A stretch of DNA of 64,000 nt from UMGS1601 sp964617585 (GTDB taxonomy: Bacteria > Bacillota > Clostridia > Oscillospirales > Ruminococcaceae): positions 23,999 to 87,998 of the forward strand of contig CAZTXS010000007.1 of the NCBI GenBank assembly GCA_964617585.1, written 5' to 3'. The stretch's first letter is position 1. Each line of letters begins with the position of its first letter. Under the pieces are notes generated by a model. The model did not search any database and was not told where the DNA came from. It saw nothing but the letters and a program-made list of their open reading frames with translations. Of this stretch, positions 40,936-48,200 are shown in pieces. A program made the translations under genes and the position numbers.

Positions 40936-41727
40936 ATGGCAAGAGTTTATCCCCTGTTTTCATCAAGCAAAGGCAACGCAGCCTTTATAGGCAGTGAAAA
41001 GGAAGGAATACTGATTGATTCGGGAGTAAGCTGCAAAATGCTGACAAATGCTCTTTATGATAACGGTTTATCTCCTGAAGCTGTTAAAGGTATTTTCATC
41101 ACTCACGAGCATACCGACCATATTAAAGGACTTAAGGTTTTCACCAAAAACTATTCAGTTAAGGTTTTTGCGGGAAACAAAAATCTTGACTATTTGATTT
41201 CGCAAAACCATATTTCATCTGGCTCGCAGATTGAAGAAATAGAAGTTGACGGAAAGGCGATAGAATTCTGCGGATATGAAATTTCCGCTTTCTCCACTCC
41301 CCACGACGCCAGACAAAGCAACGGCTACAGGATAAAAACTCCTGATTTGAAAATCATAACTATATGCACCGACCTAGGAAAGGTAACAGACAACGTTCAT
41401 AAAAACCTTTTAGGCTCGGATCTTGTATTATTTGAATCTAACTATGATGAAACAATGCTCAGAAACGGAAGATACCCGTATATGCTGAAGCAAAGAATAT
41501 TATCCGATCACGGACATTTATCAAACAGCGACAGTGCGTCTGAAATTGAAAGCCTTTTGAATCTGGGAACCACCCGAATAATCTTAGGACATCTTAGTCA
41601 GGAAAATAACACTCCGGCAAAGGCTAAAGAAACTATGCTAAATCAGCTTTCCGGCTTTGAGTGCGGAACTGATTACATATTAAAGATCGCACCGGTATTT
41701 AATGACGGTGAGGTTACAGTGCTATGA
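40936..41727 (+). CDS. metallo-beta-lactamase-fold hydrolase (WalJ/YycJ-like)
   Basis: 263-residue cytoplasmic hydrolase of the WalJ/YycJ group, related to RNase J/exonuclease-type metallo-hydrolases. FSSSKGNAAFIG opens the fold; the metal-binding motif THEHTDHIKGL is near residue 58. Further ligands lie in STPHDA, ICTDLG and the late LGHLSQENNTP. Members are linked to DNA repair and cell-wall control in Firmicutes. The walRK genes are not nearby. Its stop overlaps the rlmH start by 4 nt, so the two are translationally coupled, a common pairing. Confidence 0.92.
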   Translation: MARVYPLFSSSKGNAAFIGSEKEGILIDSGVSCKMLTNALYDNGLSPEAVKGIFITHEHTDHIKGLKVFTKNYSVKVFAGNKNLDYLISQNHISSGSQIEEIEVDGKAIEFCGYEISAFSTPHDARQSNGYRIKTPDLKIITICTDLGKVTDNVHKNLLGSDLVLFESNYDETMLRNGRYPYMLKQRILSDHGHLSNSDSASEIESLLNLGTTRIILGHLSQENNTPAKAKETMLNQLSGFECGTDYILKIAPVFNDGEVTVL

Positions 41728-42209
41728 TGAATATAAATATTATCGCTGTCGGGAAGCTTAAAGAAAACTATCTTAAATGCGCTGTTTCGGAGTATTCAAA
41801 ACGCCTGTCAGGCTTCTGTAAGCTAAAGATAACAGAGCTTCCCGAAAGCAGGCTGTCTGACAACCCAAGTGAAAAGGAAATAGATAACGCTCTCAGCAAT
41901 GAAGCAAAGCTTATTGAAAATCTTATGAATCAAAAATCTGCATATAATATAGCTATGTGCATTGAGGGCAGACAGCTCTCAAGTAAGGATTTCTCTTCAA
42001 AAATCAGCGAAATCGGAATAAGCGGAAAAAGTGCGGTAAACTTCATTATCGGTTCGAGCTTCGGCATATCCGAGAAAATCAAGTCAGGCTGTGATTTAAA
42101 GCTTTCATTGTCAAAAATGACGTTTCCTCACCAGCTCGCCCGGGCGCTTTTGCTCGAACAGATATACAGAGCTTTTCAGATTTCAAGCGGAGGAAAATAC
42201 CACAAATAA
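41724..42209 (+). CDS. rlmH: 23S rRNA (pseudouridine-1915-N3)-methyltransferase
   Basis: SPOUT-class methyltransferase that modifies helix 69 of 23S rRNA in assembled ribosomes. 161 residues. INIIAVGKLKENYL at the N-terminus, the knot motif VNFIIGSSFGIS (usually IGGSxG) near residue 108, and the C-terminal LSKMTFPHQLARALLLEQIY ending in GGKYHK are diagnostic. The start overlaps the upstream hydrolase stop (ATGATG). Complete. Confidence 0.97.
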   Translation: MMNINIIAVGKLKENYLKCAVSEYSKRLSGFCKLKITELPESRLSDNPSEKEIDNALSNEAKLIENLMNQKSAYNIAMCIEGRQLSSKDFSSKISEIGISGKSAVNFIIGSSFGISEKIKSGCDLKLSLSKMTFPHQLARALLLEQIYRAFQISSGGKYHK

Positions 42210-42246
42210 AAAGACTATCTGATTTTATTTCAGATAGTCTTTATTT
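42210..42246. terminator. bidirectional terminator
   Basis: AAAGACTATCTGA/TCAGATAGTCTTT perfect 13-bp hairpin with A- and T-runs, between rlmH and the convergent lipoprotein gene. Confidence 0.85.
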
Positions 42247-42260
42247 ATTGAAATTCTTAA

Positions 42261-43760
42261 TTAGCTTTCTGCGGTATAGTCGTTTTGAATTTCCTCAAGC
42301 TTTGAAGGAGTGTACTTCTTAAACGCTTTCGCATTCTTAGTTATTTTGAAGTCCTTTTCCCAGCTCTTAATGAGTTCATCATATTCTTCATATTTCATCT
42401 CAGTAAGAATATCTTCATAGCTGTCGCCGTCGATCAGATAATCGGTTCTCTCTGTAGGATCATATTTTACAATTACATAATAATAATTATCATCCTTGTA
42501 CAAGGTCGGCTTGTTAAACTTGATTTTCTCGCTGATATAATTTCTTAAATCAGAAACGTTATCCTCGTCGGAATAATCTAACATAACTTCGTTAGTTGTA
42601 AAGTTAGCGTAAACTGCTGTGTCAGCGGTAATAGCCGTGCTGAAATCAAATAGGTTTGAAGCGCTTGTATCTGTATACCAATCATCAAAGATATAGAATT
42701 CCTTTTCAGGATCGTCAGGTCTTTCAGCGGTTTCACCTGATTTTACAGTCTGCGCCTGCTGAGGAGTACCCTCTTCATATTCATTCTGATTTGCATCATA
42801 AAACTTAACAGCGTATTCCTTATCCTCATCAACAGTTGTCGTAGTAGTTGTTTGAGCTTCGCTTGTGCTGTCTGAGTTATCTGCGTTTTCTGAAACCTCC
42901 GCAGCAACAGTTGTATCCGTTTCACTTGTGCTGTCCGTAACAGCGTCTTCTGAAGCCTCTGCAGCAGTTGTAACAGCGGTCGTTTCTTCGGTTTCAGCAT
43001 TGTACTGAGAGATAACCTCGTCGAAATTATCATTTTCCTTAGCAAGCTTTAAATACTTTTTAGCCAAAGCCTTTGCTTCTTTATCAGCTTTCTTTGAAGC
43101 CTTTGTCTGTTCCTCAGCCGACTGAGTGGTTGTAGTTTCATCCTCAGACGAAGTGCTTGCGGCGGTCGTTGCCTCGGTAGTTCTCGAAATTGAAATAATT
43201 TTATATCTCAGATAATTTTCCTTAAGATAGTTTTTAATATCATCGTTGCTGACTGCCTTTTCTCCGTCTGCTCCGTAATAATAATTAAATATAAGCTGTT
43301 TTTGCTTTTCAGCCGTAAAATACTTTGTTACAGAATCCTTGCTGATTCCCTGTTCAGCAAGATAATCCTCAGTCATACTGTCGACATAATTTTTAACGGC
43401 GTCATTAACCTCCTGAGTATCTTCGGTAGACATCTCAAGACCGAGCTTGTCAAAATGCTTATTTATAGCAACAAGGTCAACGGTGCTCTCATAAGCATAA
43501 TCAGGAAGATATTCCTTAAGCTTAACAGTTTCTCCCTCGTCGTTTTCAATTTCCTGATCCATGTAATCAGAGGTTACTCCTGAATAATAAAGAGTGTACA
43601 TCTGCTCTGTATATTCAGCTAACATATAGTTGATATAAATACCTGCGTTGACGTCAACATCGTCAACAGTCATTATTTTGCTCATATCCGTGCATCCTGC
43701 CATTGAAACAGCCATTATTGACGCAACAGAAAGAGCTGTTATTCTTTTGATTCCAGACAT
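42261..43760 (-). CDS. parvulin-like foldase lipoprotein interrupted by InlB-type repeat
   Basis: About 499 residues from ATG 43760 (AGGAGG). The lipobox SMAGCTDMSK marks a membrane lipoprotein. The N-terminal helical part (about 30-210) resembles SurA/PrsA chaperone domains. A parvulin-like domain appears split: YRYKIISISR begins it and KKYLKLAKENDNFDEVISQY continues it after a Thr/Ser/Glu-rich linker. A second Thr/Ser-rich stretch and an InlB B-repeat (about 345-410, YAVKFYDAN to TAVYANFT) are then inserted before the closing YYYVIVKYDP. Likely helps fold secreted proteins. Whether the split isomerase is active is doubtful. Same strand as the cyclophilin gene upstream, but separated by a terminator and its own promoters. 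Confidence 0.8.
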   Translation of the reverse strand: MSGIKRITALSVASIMAVSMAGCTDMSKIMTVDDVDVNAGIYINYMLAEYTEQMYTLYYSGVTSDYMDQEIENDEGETVKLKEYLPDYAYESTVDLVAINKHFDKLGLEMSTEDTQEVNDAVKNYVDSMTEDYLAEQGISKDSVTKYFTAEKQKQLIFNYYYGADGEKAVSNDDIKNYLKENYLRYKIISISRTTEATTAASTSSEDETTTTQSAEEQTKASKKADKEAKALAKKYLKLAKENDNFDEVISQYNAETEETTAVTTAAEASEDAVTDSTSETDTTVAAEVSENADNSDSTSEAQTTTTTTVDEDKEYAVKFYDANQNEYEEGTPQQAQTVKSGETAERPDDPEKEFYIFDDWYTDTSASNLFDFSTAITADTAVYANFTTNEVMLDYSDEDNVSDLRNYISEKIKFNKPTLYKDDNYYYVIVKYDPTERTDYLIDGDSYEDILTEMKYEEYDELIKSWEKDFKITKNAKAFKKYTPSKLEEIQNDYTAES

Positions 43761-43809
43761 ATTTTGCCTCCTATTAAAATATTGAATTATGTACTCAATT
43801 AACCTATAC

Positions 43810-43838
43810 ATTATATACGATTTTTTATATAAAGTCAA
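43810..43838 (-). promoter_or_regulatory. proximal promoter P2 of the foldase lipoprotein gene
   Basis: Minus strand TTGACT (43833-43838), 17 nt, TATAAT (43810-43815). Confidence 0.7.
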
Positions 43839-43885
43839 GTCTTTACATTTTAAATGTTAATACAACTTTTTCAAACATAACCCTT

Positions 43886-43910
43886 AATGACGGGCAAGCC
43901 CTTATTGAAT
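43886..43910 (-). repeat. solo left module of the dispersed element
   Basis: Sense to the foldase lipoprotein gene, at the very start of the transcript expected from promoter P1 (43911-43939). Confidence 0.75.
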
Positions 43911-43939
43911 ACTATACAGCATTTAAAACTATATTTCAA
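43911..43939 (-). promoter_or_regulatory. distal promoter P1 of the foldase lipoprotein gene
   Basis: Minus strand TTGAAA (43934-43939), 17 nt, TATAGT (43911-43916); the predicted start falls within the solo repeat module. Confidence 0.6.
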
Positions 43940-43941
43940 GC

Positions 43942-43975
43942 AAAAACGCCTGCCAAATTATGACGGGCGTTTAAT
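43942..43975 (-). terminator. terminator after the cyclophilin gene
   Basis: AAACGCC/GGCGTTTTT hairpin on the minus strand. Confidence 0.75.
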
Positions 43976-43991
43976 CTAATATTAAAGCTTT

Positions 43992-44900
43992 TTAATCTGC
44001 GTCTTTAGAATTCTCATTATTATCACTGCTGACAGAAGGATCTATAGGTCCTTCTGCGTCCGACTTTATTTCACCCCAAGTGGTAAGATAAACCTTTGCG
44101 AACTTTATATCGTCAAGCGGCTGATAATTGTCGCTGTCAATATCCTTGACCTCAGCGTTTAAAATCTTATTATAGGTTTCCCAGCCGTCGCAGACCTGAC
44201 CGAATATTGTATATTGCTGCGCTGCCTCGGGAACTCCCCCGTAACTGCAAAGCTTATCGGACAGCTCGTTATACACCTTCTCTAAGCTTTCGTCTATTTT
44301 TTCACTGCTTTTGACTTCCTTTTTCTTCTCATCTGTGGTTATAGAGTTACCGAAAAACATAACGCTGCTTCCTGCGACATTTTTCTTCCAGAACCAAAAA
44401 CCGTCTGTTCCCACAAAGGAACCCAAAGCCCCCTTGAACGTCCACATATCAGAGCTTATTTCAGCGTCAATGGTTTCTGTGTTAGTATCGTCCGTAGTTT
44501 CACCGTCGGCAGATTTTGCACCGCCTGTAAAATACAGATGATCTCCCTTATTGTCATCTTCGTTGCCGGTAACAACCCCAAAAACGTAAGTGTCGTTATA
44601 ATAACCGTCCTCAACAAGGTTCTTATAAAACTTCACATACTCGGGAGCTTCATCTTCAAACAGCGCCGCTTTGAATGTTCCCAAATTAGTTTCATAAACA
44701 ACAACATCTAAATCGTCTGAATACTCCTCATACTGAACGAACTTTACATTCTCATATTTGTTATCGTCGCCGCTATTATTAAAGGTCAAAAAAATTAGAA
44801 GAGCCGCCAGAAACACTATTGCTATAAGAGAAAATTTTAAATACTTTACAAATGCGGGACTTCTCATAGGATTAGTCTTTTTATTACCCTGACTTGCCAT
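43992..44900 (-). CDS. membrane-anchored cyclophilin-type peptidyl-prolyl isomerase
   Basis: About 302 residues. A short basic N-terminus (KKTNPMRSPAFVKYLK) leads into one transmembrane helix (FSLIAIVFLAALLIFLTF), then an extracellular cyclophilin-like domain with VVYETNLGTFKAALFEDEAP, GYYNDTYVFGVVTG, GALGSFVGTDGFWFWK, SVMFFGNS and YTIFGQVCDGWE. The canonical active-site Arg and FHR/FMxQ motifs are replaced (VFGVV, FFGNS), so catalytic power may be low. ATG 44900 (GGTGAT, 4 nt) is preferred over 44912. It follows cysS by 39 nt on the same strand, so may be in the cysE-cysS transcript. Confidence 0.85.
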   Translation of the reverse strand: MASQGNKKTNPMRSPAFVKYLKFSLIAIVFLAALLIFLTFNNSGDDNKYENVKFVQYEEYSDDLDVVVYETNLGTFKAALFEDEAPEYVKFYKNLVEDGYYNDTYVFGVVTGNEDDNKGDHLYFTGGAKSADGETTDDTNTETIDAEISSDMWTFKGALGSFVGTDGFWFWKKNVAGSSVMFFGNSITTDEKKKEVKSSEKIDESLEKVYNELSDKLCSYGGVPEAAQQYTIFGQVCDGWETYNKILNAEVKDIDSDNYQPLDDIKFAKVYLTTWGEIKSDAEGPIDPSVSSDNNENSKDAD

Positions 44901-44939
44901 TTTTATCACCATTTCTGCGGACGTAAACGCCGCCTTATT

Positions 44940-46334
44940 TTACTTTCTTTTTATTATTGTTCCCTGTCTGGTTTCCTCAATTATAAATCCAAGCTCGGAT
45001 ATTTTATCTCTCAAGGCGTCTGCCAAAGCGAAATCCTTAACCTTACGTGCCTCACGCCGCTTTTTTGCAAGCTCCATTATTTCTTCGGGAATTTTATCCT
45101 CCTTTTCTCTGTTGTAACAGATTCCGAGAACCCCTGTCAGCTCGTCAAACACTTTAGCGCAGGCTTCAAGGTCTTGCTTTGAAGCGTTACCACCTGCGAT
45201 AAGAGAATTTATTTCACGAACAAGCTCGAACACCGCAGTAAGTCCGTCCGCAGTGTTGAGGTCGTCTGACAAAGCGTCAATAAACTGCGTCTTTCTATTA
45301 TCTGAGAATTCTTTAACCTGTTCGCTTAAAGCTCCGTCTGAAGCTGAACTCAGCGCTCTGTCTATACTGTCTCGGCAGTTATATAACCTCTCTAACGATG
45401 ACTTGCAGGCTTCAAGAAGCTCTATCGAATAATTTATCGGCGTTCTGTAGTGAGCCTGAATCATAAGGTATCTTATAGCTTCATAACCGTATTTTTCGGC
45501 AACGTCACGGGTTGTGAAAAAGTTTCCTGCCGATTTAGACATTTTTTTATTATCTATGTTGATGTGACCGTTATGCATCCAGTAATGCGCCAAAGGCTCG
45601 TCGGTTGCAGCCTCAGACTGAGCTATTTCATTTTCATGATGAGGAAAGATAAGATCGACTCCGCCGCCGTGTATATCTATAGTTTCGCCTATATAATATT
45701 TGCTCATAGCGGAACACTCAATATGCCAGCCGGGTCTGCCGTTTCCCCACGGCGATTCCCAAAAAGGCTCGCCCTCCTTTGCCGCCTTCCACAAAGCAAA
45801 GTCAAGAGGGTCTTCTTTAATATCGTTCACATCAATTCTGGCTCCCGACATTAAATCGTCTATCGACTGCTTTATAAGCTTTCCGTAGCCTTCAAATTTC
45901 CTTGTTCTGAAATATACGTCCCCTCCTGCCTGATAAGCGAAGTCTTTGTCAACCAAGGTTTTTATAAGATCAATAATAATATCCATGCTCTCAGTAACCT
46001 TAGGAGAAATATCAGCTTCAAGAGCATTCAGTCCGCGGAGGTCGGTTAGATATTCCTTAATATATTTTTCGGAAATTTCGCTCGCTTCCACACCCTCCTC
46101 ATTAGCTCTTTTTATTATCTTATCATCGACATCGGTAAAGTTCTGAACGAACTTCACCTCATAGCCTATATATTTCAAAAATCTTCTCAGCACGTCGAAT
46201 ACGCAGATAGGACGGGCGTTTCCTATATGAATATAATTATAAACAGTAGGACCGCAGACATAAATACCCACTTTCCCTTCGTTTATAGGTTTAAACTCTT
46301 CCTTTCGCCTTGTTAAAGTATTGTATATTTTCAT
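44940..46334 (-). CDS. cysS: cysteinyl-tRNA synthetase
   Basis: Class I synthetase charging tRNA-Cys. 464 residues. Zinc and ATP site CGPTVYNYIHIGNARP (HIGN) at residues 28-43, FPHHENEIAQSEA for the zinc-binding His and Glu, WHIECSAMS, and KMSKSAGNF (KMSKS) near 270. It lies 39 nt downstream of cysE in a transcript headed by a Cys T-box, so both cysteine synthesis and charging respond to uncharged tRNA-Cys. Complete. Confidence 0.98.
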   Translation of the reverse strand: MKIYNTLTRRKEEFKPINEGKVGIYVCGPTVYNYIHIGNARPICVFDVLRRFLKYIGYEVKFVQNFTDVDDKIIKRANEEGVEASEISEKYIKEYLTDLRGLNALEADISPKVTESMDIIIDLIKTLVDKDFAYQAGGDVYFRTRKFEGYGKLIKQSIDDLMSGARIDVNDIKEDPLDFALWKAAKEGEPFWESPWGNGRPGWHIECSAMSKYYIGETIDIHGGGVDLIFPHHENEIAQSEAATDEPLAHYWMHNGHINIDNKKMSKSAGNFFTTRDVAEKYGYEAIRYLMIQAHYRTPINYSIELLEACKSSLERLYNCRDSIDRALSSASDGALSEQVKEFSDNRKTQFIDALSDDLNTADGLTAVFELVREINSLIAGGNASKQDLEACAKVFDELTGVLGICYNREKEDKIPEEIMELAKKRREARKVKDFALADALRDKISELGFIIEETRQGTIIKRK

Positions 46335-46373
46335 AACCTTTTTTCCTTTACTGAAATTTTATCTGCACAGAGA

Positions 46374-47042
46374 TTATTTTTTCTTAGAATACTTTTCCTT
46401 TTCAACCTTGAGCCTTTTAATTTCACGCTCCAGCTCTTCAATCTTCATAAGCTGTTTGCAAAGCTCCTGCGACACAGGGTCCGGAATATGAACCTGATCC
46501 AGGTCCTGATTATTGCTTACCTTTTTACCTTCTATTCTTACGATCCTGGCAGGAACGCCTACTGCTGTTGAGTTTTCAGGAACTTCTTCCAAAACAACGG
46601 CGTTAGCTGCAATCTTAGCGTTATCGCCTACCTTAAAAGGGCCTAAAACCCTGGCTCCCGCACCAACCATTACGTTGTTTCCCAAGGTAGGATGACGCTT
46701 GCCGTGCTCTTTTCCCGTTCCGCCGAGGGTTACTCCCTGATAAATCAGACAGTTATCGCCTATTTCAGCCGTTTCGCCTATAACCACTCCGCTTCCGTGA
46801 TCAATTAAAAGTCCCTTGCCTATTTTCGCTCCCGGATGAATTTCAATTCCGGTCATAAATCTTGAAAACTGAGAAATCAGCCTTGCGACAAGAAAGAATT
46901 TTCTTAAATAAAACCAATGCGCTATCCTATGAAAAATAACCGCATGAAGCCCCGAATACGCCAAAATTATCTCAAGACTTGTTCTTGCGGCAGGGTCTTT
47001 TTCTTTTACCATTCTTATATCTTCTTTGATACTTTCAAACAT
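46374..47042 (-). CDS. cysE: serine O-acetyltransferase
   Basis: Acetylates serine with acetyl-CoA, the first step of cysteine synthesis. 222 residues with a helical N-terminus (TSLEIILAYSGLHAVIFHRI) and a left-handed beta helix of hexapeptide repeats containing EIHPGAKIGKGLLIDHGSG (catalytic His), VVIGETAEIGDN and TLGGTGKEHGKRHP. The short form is typical of Gram-positives (EpsC/CysE). A charged coiled-coil tail (about 195-222) ends the protein. GAGGTG precedes ATG 47042. It is first in the T-box-controlled cysE-cysS transcript. Confidence 0.97.
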   Translation of the reverse strand: MFESIKEDIRMVKEKDPAARTSLEIILAYSGLHAVIFHRIAHWFYLRKFFLVARLISQFSRFMTGIEIHPGAKIGKGLLIDHGSGVVIGETAEIGDNCLIYQGVTLGGTGKEHGKRHPTLGNNVMVGAGARVLGPFKVGDNAKIAANAVVLEEVPENSTAVGVPARIVRIEGKKVSNNQDLDQVHIPDPVSQELCKQLMKIEELEREIKRLKVEKEKYSKKK

Positions 47043-47077
47043 TAAAACACCTCTGACTTTGTATTTTATCTTTAAAT

Positions 47078-47158
47078 ATAACTAAGGCAAGATGTCCCCC
47101 GCCTCTATAGGCGGCGAGTTCCATTACCCGTTGAATGACGGGCAAGCCCTTATTGAAC
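47078..47158 (-). repeat. dispersed hairpin element, copy without hairpins two and three
   Basis: The left module joins directly to CAACGGGTAATGGAA, stem four and the right end. It is sense to cysE, and lies between the Cys T-box terminator and the cysE start. Confidence 0.88.
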
Positions 47159-47167
47159 TTCAAAACC

Positions 47168-47405
47168 AAAAAAGCCCCCAAAGCATTTAATGCTAAGGAG
47201 GCAGTTTTAACTAAACTGCGGTTCCACTCCGATTTCAACTCAAACCTTTAACGCAGGATACGTGGACGGATACTTACAGCCGAAATCGGCATTCCCCGCC
47301 CAGGCTGGCAGCCGCACTTCACTGTAAACCGCTTGTGCGCTTTCACCTGCCGCACACTCTCTGAAAAGCTTTATTACAGATACTCTGACTGTTACGCCTT
47401 TAAGC
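47168..47405 (-). promoter_or_regulatory. T-box leader (Cys) of cysE-cysS
   Basis: On the minus strand: a stem I region with UGC (47314-47316) in a GAAGTGCGGC context, a fitting Cys specifier; the conserved T-box segment GAGTGGAACCGCAG (about 47215-47228); and a terminator GCCTCC/GGGGGC with T-run (47169-47202). It reads uncharged tRNA-Cys to control cysteine synthesis and charging. Confidence 0.92.
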
Positions 47406-47406
47406 T

Positions 47407-47435
47407 ATTATATTCCAAAGTCATTATTTTGTCAA
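47407..47435 (-). promoter_or_regulatory. consensus promoter of the Cys T-box transcript
   Basis: Minus strand TTGACA (47430-47435), 17 nt, TATAAT (47407-47412); both boxes perfect. It begins 16 nt after the pgsA stop. Confidence 0.88.
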
Positions 47436-47450
47436 CATTCAAATACAATT

Positions 47451-48017
47451 TTACTTGCTGGAATCGATATATTTCCAATACGCCGCAAGATACTGAATCC
47501 CCGAAATTACGGTAAGAAAAGCCGCAATCCAAATCAGAATTTCATTCAGCCAGAATATATGAAATCCAAGGCCTTCTAAAAACATGATAGCTATAATAGC
47601 AATCATTGTGAAAGCCGTTTTAAGCTTTCCCCATATTCCGGCGGGTACTACAACGCCCTCGTTTGCAACTACAAGCCTAATGCCTGAAACCATAAATTCT
47701 CTTGCAAGTATCAGTATAACTGCAACTGCGTCTACCCACATCGGACTTTGAGCAAGAAAGCATATAAGAGCGGTTACCACCAAAATTTTATCAGCCAAGG
47801 GATCTAAAAATTTACCGAAAGTTGTGACCAGCCCTTGTTTTCTGGCAATTTTACCGTCCAGCCAATCGGTAACAGACGCTGCGATAAAAATGAAAAGACC
47901 GATAAAAATACAAACGTCGTATCCTGAAAAACAGGACCTGCCCGTAAGCATCATAGCTGCCACAAAGAACGGTATTAACGCCACTCTTAAAACGGTCAAT
48001 TTGTTTGGAAGATTCAT
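47451..48017 (-). CDS. pgsA: CDP-diacylglycerol-glycerol-3-phosphate 3-phosphatidyltransferase
   Basis: Integral membrane enzyme making phosphatidylglycerol phosphate. 188 residues with about five transmembrane helices. The CDP-alcohol phosphotransferase signature is intact: SVTDWLDGKIARKQG, then FGKFLDPLADKILV, supplying all catalytic Asp residues. AAAGGAA precedes the ATG. The upstream partial repeat at 48058 lies 41 nt from the start. PgsA is commonly next to rimO and recA in Firmicutes, which holds here apart from the secreted hydrolase between. Confidence 0.96.
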   Translation of the reverse strand: MNLPNKLTVLRVALIPFFVAAMMLTGRSCFSGYDVCIFIGLFIFIAASVTDWLDGKIARKQGLVTTFGKFLDPLADKILVVTALICFLAQSPMWVDAVAVILILAREFMVSGIRLVVANEGVVVPAGIWGKLKTAFTMIAIIAIMFLEGLGFHIFWLNEILIWIAAFLTVISGIQYLAAYWKYIDSSK

Positions 48018-48057
48018 AATTTTAAAAATTCCTTTCTCAAAGCTGATTATAATATTT

Positions 48058-48200
48058 TCAATAAGGGGCAGCGCCCCTTAATCAACAACATTTATAAGCA
48101 AAAGCCCTTAGGATTCTATGTAGAAGATTAAATTCTCTGCTGAAAGCAAAAACGCAACCCGCCGCCTATAGAGTCGGGGGGACATCTTGCTTAAGTTATA
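48058..48200 (+). repeat. dispersed hairpin element, hybrid/degenerate copy
   Basis: The left end is altered (CAATAAGGGGCAGCGCCCCTT, a new GGGGC/GCCCC hairpin) and the middle is replaced by unrelated sequence, but the right third (CCGCCGCCTATAGAG to CTTGCTTAAGTTATA) is retained. Antisense to pgsA, with its left end 41 nt from the ATG. It overlaps the stop of the secreted hydrolase gene. Confidence 0.75.

Noticed and set aside
42743..43045. 100-codon frame inside the foldase lipoprotein gene
   Set aside because: Arises from the low-complexity Thr/Ala repeats in another frame.
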